From an uncultured Bacilli bacterium (lineage in GTDB: Bacteria > Bacillota_I > Bacilli_A > RF39 > UBA660): a stretch of DNA of 7,067 nt. This document shows, in pieces, positions 1 to 6,336 of this stretch; the first letter of the stretch is position 1, and each line of letters starts with the position of its first letter. A program made the translations under genes and the position numbers. The notes beneath the pieces are model-generated. The model was not told the DNA's origin. It searched no databases and saw only the letters and a list, made by a program, of their open reading frames with translations. The DNA lies in NCBI GenBank assembly GCA_944332105.1, contig CALVJI010000059.1, positions 1-7,067 on the forward strand. Reading direction: 5' to 3'.

Positions 1-2
1 AA

Positions 3-188
3 AATAAGATATATGAACTTTCTATTTTTCAAAATTTGCTTTCTTTTAATTATATTATAGGTATTTTATTCTATCAACTGACAGTATTTTTAGTATGTTT
101 TCTACTTGCATATCCTTGTAATTTTATAATGAGTAAAATATCTAAATTTTACAAAACAAAAAAAGGGCTATTGTTTAACTCGCAATAG
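3..188 (+). CDS. 3' end of a probable membrane-protein gene (partial)
   Basis: A reading frame with no start codon at its upstream edge stays open from base 3 to a TAG at 186-188, about 61 codons, in very A+T-rich DNA where stops are expected often. The translated end holds one strongly hydrophobic stretch (around IGILFYQLTVFLVCFLLAY) followed by a short basic tail (KISKFYKTKKG), which is how the C-terminus of a polytopic membrane protein often looks. I do not recognise a family. The stop codon lies inside the terminator hairpin of the converging gene, so the two genes end almost back to back. The caution is that T-rich random sequence also translates into hydrophobic residues, so a chance open frame is possible. 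Confidence 0.45.
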   Translation, partial: NKIYELSIFQNLLSFNYIIGILFYQLTVFLVCFLLAYPCNFIMSKISKFYKTKKGLLFNSQ

Positions 189-191
189 CTT
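158..191 (-). terminator. Rho-independent terminator of the left surface-protein gene
   Basis: On the minus strand a 7-bp stem (GCTATTG/CAATAGC, bases 167-173 with 183-189) with a 9-nt loop is followed by CC and a run of seven T (the A tract at 158-164 on the plus strand). It starts just after the stop codon at 192-194. Read on the plus strand the same hairpin is followed by only four T, so it may also weakly end the partial gene on the left. Confidence 0.8.
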
Positions 192-1298
192 TTAAAATTG
201 ATAAATTTCATAAGGGCTAGAAACTGATCCATTTCCAGACTTATAAAGAGATTGACTAGGAATAGTAATAACAACTCTTAAATGATTTCTAGCACTAGCG
301 GTAGAAAGAGTAATATTTCCTCTAGTATTAACAACATAGACTTCATAATTATTTTCATCTGTACCATTTAAAAGCCACCAACTATAATCTGCTTCAGATA
401 AGTAATTGTAATTTGCACAATTACCTGAAGAAGTAGCCCTGCAATATGGATCAATAGAAGCGTTAATATAATCATAGGTAGCTAATAAAGAGATAGGGGT
501 TTCATAAGTTTGACGGCATTCAGTTGAACCAGTATTAATTTGATCGGTTTCACTTCTTTGATCGATGCAAGCATTCATGACTAATAAATAATTTTTATAA
601 TTAGCAAAGTAATCATTATAAATTCCATCTAAAGTTTCTTCAATTCGACTTACATTAAAAGAATTATACCCACGATTAGAATTCGTCGTTTGATTATAAC
701 GATCATCATAAATCATTTGGCCATATTCAGAAGCCACATTATTTAAAACCAACATCATTTCCTCTTCGTTAAATTTAACAATTCGCCATAAAGCACCTGC
801 AAAAGTTACATAATTATTAATATTTTCTCCACGATAAGTATAATAATCATTTGAAGAATAAAGACCTGCATTTTCTTCTTTAATTTCTTCTTGTGAAATG
901 ATTTGATCAGCTAAAGATAAAGTAGAGTAGTTTGCACAAGTTAAATTAGGCTCATACCGAAGGTAACCATTCGTATAAATTACACTTACATATCCATCAC
1001 AATTTGAATCACGACTTAGCTTAGAAAAATCTTTTAAATACTTTTCACTAATTAAAGTACTAGCTTCAATCGTCGCGGTTGGATTATCTTCTGTAGGGGA
1101 CAAAGTTTGATTTTGTCGCAAGTAATTTTTAGTCTCTCGGACCATCAAATTTTCAATCTCATGATAATCGTATCTACGAAAAAGGCTAACCAAAAGAATA
1201 ATTCCAATAATTACAAGAACTAAAATAAGTAATCCAATTCCTCCAAACAATAAAGCTTTCTTTTTATTTGTTTTAATTGCTTCTAATATTTGTTTCAT
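192..1298 (-). CDS. Membrane-anchored extracellular protein, function unknown
   Basis: The product is about 368 residues. It has a short cytoplasmic N-terminus ending in KKK, one transmembrane helix (about residues 15-40) and RR directly after it, with the rest probably outside the cell. A middle section (about 75-125) with an EKYLKDFSKL stretch and a CDGYVSV...LTC pair recalls prepilin-like proteins of uncultured Firmicutes, but I cannot name a family. The C-terminal module (from about 150) has YRGENINNYVTFAG then LWRIV, and ends with GNGSVSSPYEI; the divergent gene on the right has the same marks (YYYRG, NNYV, FAG, WRIV, GNGTISSPYKL). I chose the ATG at 1296-1298 because GGAGG lies 8 nt upstream. 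A TTG five codons earlier would overlap that Shine-Dalgarno site. The stop is TAA with a strong terminator behind it. No catalytic motif is visible, so a surface or adhesion role is only a guess. Confidence 0.85.
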   Translation of the reverse strand: MKQILEAIKTNKKKALLFGGIGLLILVLVIIGIILLVSLFRRYDYHEIENLMVRETKNYLRQNQTLSPTEDNPTATIEASTLISEKYLKDFSKLSRDSNCDGYVSVIYTNGYLRYEPNLTCANYSTLSLADQIISQEEIKEENAGLYSSNDYYTYRGENINNYVTFAGALWRIVKFNEEEMMLVLNNVASEYGQMIYDDRYNQTTNSNRGYNSFNVSRIEETLDGIYNDYFANYKNYLLVMNACIDQRSETDQINTGSTECRQTYETPISLLATYDYINASIDPYCRATSSGNCANYNYLSEADYSWWLLNGTDENNYEVYVVNTRGNITLSTASARNHLRVVITIPSQSLYKSGNGSVSSPYEIYQF

Positions 1299-1306
1299 AA
1301 ATCCAT

Positions 1307-1311
1307 CCTCC
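1307..1311 (-). promoter_or_regulatory. Shine-Dalgarno site that fixes the start at 1298
   Basis: The minus-strand sequence reads GGAGGATGGATTTATG: a perfect GGAGG, eight spacer bases, then ATG. This spacing makes the internal ATG the start rather than the in-frame TTG at 1311-1313, which overlaps the GGAGG. Confidence 0.85.
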
Positions 1312-1321
1312 AACTAGTTTA

Positions 1322-1349
1322 ATTATATCAAAGATATAAAAAAAAGCAA
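1322..1349 (-). promoter_or_regulatory. Possible promoter of the left surface-protein gene
   Basis: On the minus strand a perfect TATAAT (plus-strand ATTATA at 1322-1327) stands 11 nt before the GGAGG site. The -35 candidate 16 nt further upstream is poor (TTGCTT, 1344-1349). The position just ahead of the gene supports it; the -35 does not. Confidence 0.4.
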
Positions 1350-1382
1350 AGATGAGCTTTTACAGAATAAAAAGAAAAGAAA

Positions 1383-1412
1383 TTGAGAATAATAAAAAAA
1401 ATATTATATAAT
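1383..1412 (+). promoter_or_regulatory. Sigma-A-type promoter of the right surface-protein gene
   Basis: TTGAGA (1383-1388), an 18-base spacer and a perfect TATAAT (1407-1412) lie about 40 nt before the ATG at 1451. Transcription would begin near 1419, leaving a short A-rich leader with only a weak ribosome binding site. Confidence 0.6.
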
Positions 1413-1450
1413 CAAATAGTAAAAAATAAAATAGAAGAGAACTAAAGAAA

Positions 1451-2745
1451 ATGAACAAAAAAAGTCAAAAGAAAATAAAAATATTGCTCATATTTGTAAC
1501 ACTTAGTATTATATGTTTAGCTAGTTCTGTTAAAAGTTTTCAAAAAGAAAAAATGTCCACTACTAATAATACAATTTTTGCATATTATATAGATGGTGTT
1601 TCTTCTAATACTTTTCCTAAGCAAAATACAGAATATAGCTTAGATACAAGTGCTTCAAGTTGTACGAATGGTGTAGTTCCTAGTTGGGACTATGCAAGTT
1701 GAGTTTTGTTGGTGATTATTCGAATTATCAGTCAAGTGATGATGTGGCAACTAGATGTAACTTATATTTTGTGAAAAATAAAACAGTTTCCACAGCATTA
1801 GGAGAATTATCCGTCTATCCATATACCCCAGATTTTACAAAATCGGCGTGTGATGATGAAGCTTGCGAATCTCACGAAAAGGGCATTTATCAGATGAGTG
1901 ATGATGACGGGACTTCTTATTATTATCGAGGCTCTGTAGAAAATAATTATGTAGAGTTTGCTGGATTATGGTGGCGAATTGTGAGAATAAATGGCGACGG
2001 TACAATTCGGCTAATTTATGATGGGACAACCTCTCATGCCAATGGCGAGTCCAGCACAGATAGATATTATAATACAACTAAGTTTAATGAAGAACATACA
2101 GATAATATGTATACCGGGTATATGTATACAAATGGGGAGGCTCATGGCCTTGGAACATCATCAATTATAAAACAAATGAATGATACCTTTTATGAAAGTC
2201 GTTTAACGGATTATACTGAGTATATTGATACGAATAATGGCTTTTGTGGAGATAGAAGTACATTAAACCTACAAAGTGGAGTAGGAACAGGTACTATAAC
2301 AACTTACAATAAAGGTTATTTGCGAATAACTACTAGTTCACCTACATTAACTTGTGAAGAAAGTAATGATTACTTTACTGTAAATTCATCGAGCAAAGGC
2401 AATAAAGCTTTAACCTATCCAATAGGCTTAATCACAGTCGACGAAGTAATGTTAGCTGGCCACAGTGGTGGAGCTTTTGATGGTTCGTACAACTATCAAA
2501 AAAGTTCTCCAAACAGTTACCTAACAATTGGTCAAAAATTTTGGACAATGACGCCTTTAGGCGGCTATAATTCTTTTAATTTTACATCATGGGATACATT
2601 AATAGCTTCCGTAGAAGAAAATGGCTTGATTAATGATTATAGCACAACCGTTATTTATGCAATAAGGCCTGTCATCAATCTAAAAGCAAATCTTACATTT
2701 ACTGGAAATGGAACTATTTCAAGTCCTTATAAGTTATCCGAATAA
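1451..2745 (+). pseudogene. Secreted/anchored protein gene split by a one-base frameshift
   Basis: The first frame starts at ATG 1451 with a basic N-terminus and a hydrophobic segment (about residues 9-26, signal peptide or membrane anchor) and stops at TGA 1700-1702 after CTNGVVPSWDYAS. The protein then continues in the -1 frame from TTG 1699 (LSFVGDYSNYQ...) to TAA 2743-2745. Adding one T beside 1699-1700 would give a single 431-residue protein. Its C-terminal part has YYYRG (from about 157), NNYVEFAG, WWRIVRINGDG, a CGDRS motif, TYPIGLITVDEV and the ending GNGTISSPYKL. This is the same module as in the divergent gene to the left. There is no long homopolymer and no standard slippery heptamer at the break, so a real inactivating deletion or a sequencing or assembly error is more likely than programmed frameshifting. 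The downstream part has stayed open and well conserved, so any lesion is recent. Function is unknown; a surface location is inferred from the N-terminus. Confidence 0.75.
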
Positions 2746-2787
2746 AAAGAGCAAAAGTATAAACTTACCTTTGCTCTCTGTTTTTTT
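2746..2787. terminator. Bidirectional terminator between the surface-protein gene and rpsD
   Basis: An 8-bp perfect stem (AGAGCAAA at 2748-2755 with TTTGCTCT at 2770-2777) closes a 14-nt loop. It is followed on the plus strand by CTG and seven T, and on the minus strand by TTTTTATT. It begins right after the plus-strand stop codon and lies 9 nt beyond the rpsD stop, so it can serve both converging genes. Confidence 0.85.
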
Positions 2788-2796
2788 AACAACTGA

Positions 2797-3399
2797 TTAA
2801 CGGTTGTAATATTCAACAATTAAACTTTCGTTAATTTCTGGATTTAACTCTGAACGATCAGGACGTCTTAAATAAGTACCTGACATCTTCTTCTTATCAA
2901 ATTCAACAAAAGCTTTGATTGAATTTGTTGCTTCTAAACTTGCTAAAATAGCTGGATGATTTAAAGAGTTTTCTTTAACTGCAATAACATCACCTGGTTT
3001 ACAAGTATAAGAAGGAATATCTACTTTTCTACCATTAACAGTAATATGTCCATGGTTTACTAATTGTCTTGCAGCACGACGAGTTGTTGCAAGTCCCATC
3101 CGATACACTAAATTATCTAGACGACTTTCAAGTAAGAAAAGTAAATTTTCACCAGTAATACCTTTCATGTTAGAAGCCTTATCAAAAGTTCTGTGGAATT
3201 GTTTTTCGTTTAGTCCATATAAAATACGTACTTTTTGTTTTTCTTGTAATTGGACACCATATTCACTTAACTTTTTACGGCGATTCGTTCCATGCATACC
3301 TGGCGCATAAGGACGACGTGCTAAATCTTTCCCATTTTCTAAAGTTGAAAAATTTAAACGACGTGATTTCTTGTATTGTGGTCCAGTATATCTTGCCAT
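2797..3399 (-). CDS. rpsD: 30S ribosomal protein S4
   Basis: S4 is a primary 16S rRNA-binding protein that starts 30S assembly at the five-way junction of the 5' domain. The 200-residue product has the usual bacterial length and opens with MARYTGPQYKKSRR. The N-terminal domain carries RRPYAPGMHG (about 29-37), and the S4 RNA-binding fold follows at about 91-155 with ESRLDNLVYRMGLATTRRAA and HITVNGRKVDIPSY. The end, LIVEYYNR, is typical. There is no zinc-binding cysteine cluster (one Cys only), so this is the zinc-free form. The ATG at 3397-3399 has an AAAGGAG site 9 nt upstream. The gene stands alone with its own promoter and long leader, as in Bacillus, and not in the alpha operon with rpsM, rpsK and rpoA. 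That arrangement fits autogenous control by S4 binding to its own leader. Confidence 0.98.
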   Translation of the reverse strand: MARYTGPQYKKSRRLNFSTLENGKDLARRPYAPGMHGTNRRKKLSEYGVQLQEKQKVRILYGLNEKQFHRTFDKASNMKGITGENLLFLLESRLDNLVYRMGLATTRRAARQLVNHGHITVNGRKVDIPSYTCKPGDVIAVKENSLNHPAILASLEATNSIKAFVEFDKKKMSGTYLRRPDRSELNPEINESLIVEYYNR

Positions 3400-3553
3400 G
3401 ATTTTTTTCTCCTTTCTATTATATTGCTAAAAGTTATTTGAAATTTTCTCTTATAGGGAGTAATGACTAACACTTTCTAATGGCAGATTATACTCGTGAA
3501 TCAATTGATCATTACACATTACAAGGAAAATTCCGCTGCCAACTTGTATAGCG
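3400..3553 (-). promoter_or_regulatory. Structured rpsD leader, candidate S4 autoregulatory RNA
   Basis: Between the predicted start of transcription and the rpsD ATG lie about 150 untranslated bases. On the RNA strand a 6-bp helix pairs GGCAG with CTGCC (plus-strand 3536-3540 and 3482-3486, plus one flanking A-T pair). It encloses a small GGAA/TTCC hairpin and a GTG...CAC element around TGATCAATTGATTCA. Autogenous repression of rpsD through its leader is established in Bacillus subtilis; that this leader acts the same way is inferred. No Rho-independent terminator is visible in it, so translational control is more likely than attenuation. Confidence 0.55.
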
Positions 3554-3559
3554 ATTTAA

Positions 3560-3588
3560 ATTATACTAAAAAGTAGTACAAAAGTCAA
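3560..3588 (-). promoter_or_regulatory. rpsD promoter
   Basis: On the minus strand TTGACT (3583-3588), a 17-base spacer and a perfect TATAAT (3560-3565) form a near-consensus sigma-A promoter. Transcription would start near 3553, well ahead of the rpsD start codon, giving the long leader. Confidence 0.85.
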
Positions 3589-3605
3589 AGAAAATATGCT
3601 ATTCT

Positions 3606-3611
3606 TATACT
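3606..3611 (+). promoter_or_regulatory. Possible -10 element for the cca-dnaD-nth operon
   Basis: TATACT stands about 30 nt before the Shine-Dalgarno site of cca. No good -35 is found 16-18 nt upstream, where the sequence is instead the -35 of the divergent rpsD promoter. The call rests on the -10 and its position alone. Confidence 0.3.
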
Positions 3612-3642
3612 ATAGAAAGTAAAAAAGACTAAAAAAACAAAA

Positions 3643-3650
3643 GTGGTGAT
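3643..3650 (+). promoter_or_regulatory. Shine-Dalgarno site of cca, supporting a TTG start
   Basis: AAAGTGGTGAT matches the extended ribosome-binding consensus AAGGAGGTGAT at 9 of 11 positions and ends 4 nt before TTG 3655. The two GTG triplets inside it (3643 and 3646) could be mistaken for start codons, but they are part of the ribosome binding site. Confidence 0.7.
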
Positions 3651-3654
3651 ATTC

Positions 3655-4722
3655 TTGATACCCAAAGAAATAAAAAAAATAATTCATAAAATTGAAGATA
3701 ATGGTTTTGAAGCATACTTAGTTGGTGGCTTTGTTAGAGATGCTCTATTATTAAAGACAACGAATGATATCGATCTCGCGACAAATGCTAAACCCAAAGA
3801 TTTAATTCAAATATTTGGCCCTTCCAAAAAAGAGAATGAATACGGTTCCTATCATTTGAAAGTAGATAATTATACGATTGATATTACAACTTATCGTAAA
3901 GAAATATCTTATGAAAATGGCAAATTAAATAAAGTAGAATATACGACAAATTTATTAGAAGACGCATCACGAAGAGACTTTACAGTAAATGCTCTTTATA
4001 TGAACAAAGAAGAAAATATTATTGATTTATATAATGGCCGTATTGATTTAATGAATAAAAAATTAAAAATGATTGGTAATCCATATCTTCGGTTAAAAGA
4101 AGATCCAACAAGAATTTTAAGAGCTGTCCGCTTTGCCACTCAATATAAGTTAAGGATGGATAAAGAACTTTATCACGCTATTTTAAAAGAAAAAAAGAAT
4201 TTACAAAACATTTCGGAGTCAAAGATTCGGCAAGAATTGGATAAAATATTATTAGCAAATGGTTTTGATGTATTAAAGAAATTAGGTCTCTTAAAAGAAT
4301 TGGGAATTGAAAGTCAAAAAATCGTGTATGTTGAGGATTTATCAGGACTTTGGGCACAGATCAAAACATCGAAAAATTATGTGGTGGAAAAAGAATTAAA
4401 AATTCGTCAAAAAATGATTGCAGACCAAATAAAGTGTGGTACAATTAAGGTGCTCCATTTATATAAATATGGATATTACCAATGTCTTGTTGTCGCCCGC
4501 ATTATTCATTTTCCTTTAAAGAAATTGGAAAAAATGGTCAAAGAGTTACCCATTACTTCACGAAGGGATATCGCTTTAACTACCGAAGAAATGGCAGCTT
4601 TAAGTGGCAAACAAGGTAAAGAGTTTGGGATATTATTAGAAGATATTGAGGAAAAAATTGTGACTCGTAAAATCAAAAATGATGAAGAGAGTATTAAAAA
4701 GTATATTAAAGAAAGAGGGTAA
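3655..4722 (+). CDS. cca: CCA-adding tRNA nucleotidyltransferase
   Basis: This class II nucleotidyltransferase adds or repairs the 3'-CCA end of tRNAs from CTP and ATP without a nucleic acid template. Counting from TTG 3655 (355 residues), the head domain shows VGGFVRD (23-29), the metal-binding pair in NDIDLAT (Asp38, Asp40), DITTYR (76-81) and RRDFTVNAL (106-114). These are followed by EDPTRILRAVRFA (149-161), which includes the complete EDxxR base-selecting motif expected of enzymes that add both C and A. The rest is helical body and tail. TTG is preferred as start because the Shine-Dalgarno site overlaps the upstream GTG codons and because the family usually begins close to an IPKEI-like helix. 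dnaD begins 5 nt after the stop, so the genes are almost certainly co-transcribed. The tRNAs complete in this window encode CCA, so the enzyme here would mainly do repair. Confidence 0.93.
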   Translation: MIPKEIKKIIHKIEDNGFEAYLVGGFVRDALLLKTTNDIDLATNAKPKDLIQIFGPSKKENEYGSYHLKVDNYTIDITTYRKEISYENGKLNKVEYTTNLLEDASRRDFTVNALYMNKEENIIDLYNGRIDLMNKKLKMIGNPYLRLKEDPTRILRAVRFATQYKLRMDKELYHAILKEKKNLQNISESKIRQELDKILLANGFDVLKKLGLLKELGIESQKIVYVEDLSGLWAQIKTSKNYVVEKELKIRQKMIADQIKCGTIKVLHLYKYGYYQCLVVARIIHFPLKKLEKMVKELPITSRRDIALTTEEMAALSGKQGKEFGILLEDIEEKIVTRKIKNDEESIKKYIKERG

Positions 4723-4727
4723 GAAGT

Positions 4728-5366
4728 ATGCCAAATATTGAGTTTTTAACTGAAAAAAGATTTACTTTATCAACTCATTTAATCCAAGTGGCATTAGATA
4801 ACCATCTTTCTCTAGCAGATTTCTTACTATTAATTTATTTTGAAGATGCGATTGACAAAACTTTTGATGTAAATAAAATTACGACCGTTCTTCATTTAGA
4901 TGAAAAAGAAGTACTCATTGCTTTTAATCATCTATTATCATTAGGTTTAGTCGAGTTAGAAGCCTGTAAAGATGATAAGAATCGGTGCTGTGAAGTGATC
5001 AGCTTAGAACCGATGTATCATCAAATTTATGAACAAAAAGAAAAGAAAAGAGAAGCAAAGAAAAAAGAAACGATCTTTGATTTATTTCAAAAAGAGCTTG
5101 GCAGAAGTATTTCACCAATGGAATACGAAATTATTAATGCTTGGCTTGAAAAAGGCTTTAGTGAAGAACTAGTTTTAGGTGCTCTAAAAGAAGCAGTGTA
5201 TAATGGTGTGAGTAGTTTAAGATATATTGATCGGATTTTGTATGAATGGCAAAAAAAAGGCTATCATAATATGACAGAAGTAGAAGCAGGACTAACATCG
5301 AATCGTCCAAAAGAAGAGAAAGGTATGCAACTTTTTGATTACAATTGGTTAGAAGATGAAGGATAA
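4728..5366 (+). CDS. dnaD: DNA replication initiation/primosome protein DnaD
   Basis: DnaD is a Firmicutes primosome protein that works with DnaA, DnaB and DnaI to remodel DNA and load the replicative helicase at the origin and at stalled forks. The 212-residue product has the two expected parts. The first is an N-terminal winged-helix-like domain (about 10-100; LSLADFLLLIYFEDA, HLDEKEVLIAFNHLLSLGLV). A very charged linker follows (QKEKKREAKKKE, about 103-114). The second part is the C-terminal DnaD/DnaB domain with SISPMEYEIINAWLEKGFS (127-145) and the diagnostic LRYIDRILYEW (164-174). The length is slightly below the Bacillus protein. The ATG follows the cca stop by 5 nt, with GAGGGTAAGAAG as a ribosome site overlapping the end of cca. 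The order dnaD then nth is the same as in Bacillus subtilis. Confidence 0.93.
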   Translation: MPNIEFLTEKRFTLSTHLIQVALDNHLSLADFLLLIYFEDAIDKTFDVNKITTVLHLDEKEVLIAFNHLLSLGLVELEACKDDKNRCCEVISLEPMYHQIYEQKEKKREAKKKETIFDLFQKELGRSISPMEYEIINAWLEKGFSEELVLGALKEAVYNGVSSLRYIDRILYEWQKKGYHNMTEVEAGLTSNRPKEEKGMQLFDYNWLEDEG

Positions 5367-6003
5367 GATAAAAGAAATCATCGAGTATATGGATGAGCTT
5401 TATCCTACCGCTCGTTGTGAATTAAATTATACAAAAGATTATGAATTGCTTATTGCTACGGTTCTGTCAGCCCAATGTACGGATAAAAGAGTCAATGAAG
5501 TCACTAAAGTTTTATGGCAAAAATATGATATTTTTTCTTTAGCTAAAGCCAGCCAAGAAGAGATTGCCTCTATTATTCGGCCTGTGGGTTCTCATACGAA
5601 AAAATCGGGTTACTTAAAAAAAATCGCTCAAAGTTTAGTCGCGGATTATCAAGGGGCTGTTCCAAACAGTCGTGAATACCTAGAAAGTTTACCGGGCGTT
5701 GGAAGAAAAACGTGCAATGTTGTTTTATCCAATTTATATGATGTGCCGGCGATTGCCGTGGATACACATGTTGAAAGAGTATCCAAAAGACTTTCTTTAG
5801 CATATAATAAGGATGATGTAAGAACAGTTGAAGAAAAGTTAATGAAAAAGTTTCCAAAAGAAAAGTGGAGTAGATTACATCATCAACTTGTTTTGTTTGG
5901 TCGTTATCAATGTAAAGCCATTCATCCATTATGTGAAAATTGTCACTTACAAGCCATTTGTAAATATTATGCCCATTCAAAAAAGGGGTTAAAAAAACAA
6001 TAA
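5356..6003 (+). CDS. nth: Endonuclease III, DNA glycosylase/AP lyase
   Basis: Endonuclease III removes oxidised pyrimidines from DNA and cleaves the abasic site, starting base excision repair. The 215-residue product shows LLIATVLSAQCTD (31-43) and the helix-hairpin-helix LPGVGRKT (112-119) containing the catalytic lysine Lys118. VDTHVERV (135-142) contains the catalytic aspartate Asp136; the 18-residue spacing equals that of Lys120 and Asp138 in E. coli. A complete 4Fe-4S cluster motif is present, Cys186-x6-Cys193-x2-Cys196-x5-Cys202. All key residues are present, so it should be active. One small oddity is Cys120 where an alanine is usual after the catalytic Lys-Thr. The ATG lies inside the end of dnaD (11-nt overlap), which suggests translational coupling. 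No convincing terminator follows the gene. Confidence 0.95.
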   Translation: MKDKIKEIIEYMDELYPTARCELNYTKDYELLIATVLSAQCTDKRVNEVTKVLWQKYDIFSLAKASQEEIASIIRPVGSHTKKSGYLKKIAQSLVADYQGAVPNSREYLESLPGVGRKTCNVVLSNLYDVPAIAVDTHVERVSKRLSLAYNKDDVRTVEEKLMKKFPKEKWSRLHHQLVLFGRYQCKAIHPLCENCHLQAICKYYAHSKKGLKKQ

Positions 6004-6058
6004 ATTTTTCAAAAACACTTTAAAAGTTCACTTTTTATGCAAAAAATTCAATTTTTAG

Positions 6059-6087
6059 TTGACATTAAGCAGGGTTTTTGGTAACAT
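6059..6087 (+). promoter_or_regulatory. Promoter of the tRNA operon
   Basis: A perfect TTGACA (6059-6064), a 17-base spacer and TAACAT (6082-6087, 4 of 6 matches) lie 20 nt before tRNA-Val. Transcription would start near 6094, giving a short 5' leader for RNase P to remove. A perfect -35 fits a strongly expressed stable-RNA operon. Confidence 0.7.
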
Positions 6088-6107
6088 TTAAAGTGTCTTA
6101 GAGAAAC

Positions 6108-6184
6108 GGGCGTTTAGCTCAGTTGGTTAGAGCATCTGCCTTACAAGCAGAGGGTCTGCGGTTCGAGTCCGTAAACGCCCACCA
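6108..6184 (+). tRNA. tRNA-Val(UAC)
   Basis: The cloverleaf is complete over 77 nt. The acceptor stem GGGCGTT pairs with AACGCCC, and a D arm with GGTTA loop follows. The anticodon stem TCTGC/GCAGA has loop CTTACAA, with the anticodon TAC at 6142-6144. The T arm holds GTTCGAGTC, and the gene encodes A73 and CCA. It is the first gene of the operon. A run of eight T lies between it and tRNA-Thr. Confidence 0.97.
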
Positions 6185-6326
6185 TTATTTTTTTTGCCGA
6201 AATAGCGTAATTGGTAGCGCAACTGACTTGTGGGATAGAAGCTGCATGCTTTTGGAACTATCTTGCACCTATAATTAGAAATAATTATAGTGGACGTCGC
6301 TAATTCGGGGAAAGCTAAGTAAATTA

Positions 6327-6332
6327 GAGGAG
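6327..6332 (+). promoter_or_regulatory. Ribosome binding site of the intron-encoded endonuclease
   Basis: GAGGAG lies 4 nt before ATG 6337, a strong match with a short spacer. It sits just outside the 5' strand of P5, so ribosomes loading here would compete with folding of the intron core. Confidence 0.7.
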
Positions 6333-6336
6333 ATCT

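Noticed and set aside
1299..1313. TTG 1313 as the start of the left surface-protein gene
   Set aside because: It overlaps the perfect GGAGG site that is correctly spaced for the ATG at 1298.
1700..1702. TGA read as Trp (Mollicutes code)
   Set aside because: Continuing in that frame gives unrelated sequence while the true continuation is in the -1 frame. Conserved genes here use TGG for Trp and have no in-frame TGA.
1694..1704. Programmed -1 frameshift in the surface-protein gene
   Set aside because: The site GCAAGTTGAG is not a slippery heptamer and no stimulatory hairpin or upstream Shine-Dalgarno-like element is evident.
1835..2077. 80-residue open frame on the minus strand
   Set aside because: It is the antisense shadow of the conserved surface-protein module, with no ribosome site and a His-rich, low-complexity translation.
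3643..3654. GTG 3643 as the start of cca
   Set aside because: It lies within the extended ribosome binding site and would add four residues (MVIF) not expected in the family.
5573..5980. 135-residue open frame on the minus strand
   Set aside because: It lies wholly antisense to nth, whose motifs are unmistakable; no start signal and no recognisable motif.
6011..6057. Terminator after nth
   Set aside because: The candidate stems are all A-T or have loops of two bases, so they are too weak to call.
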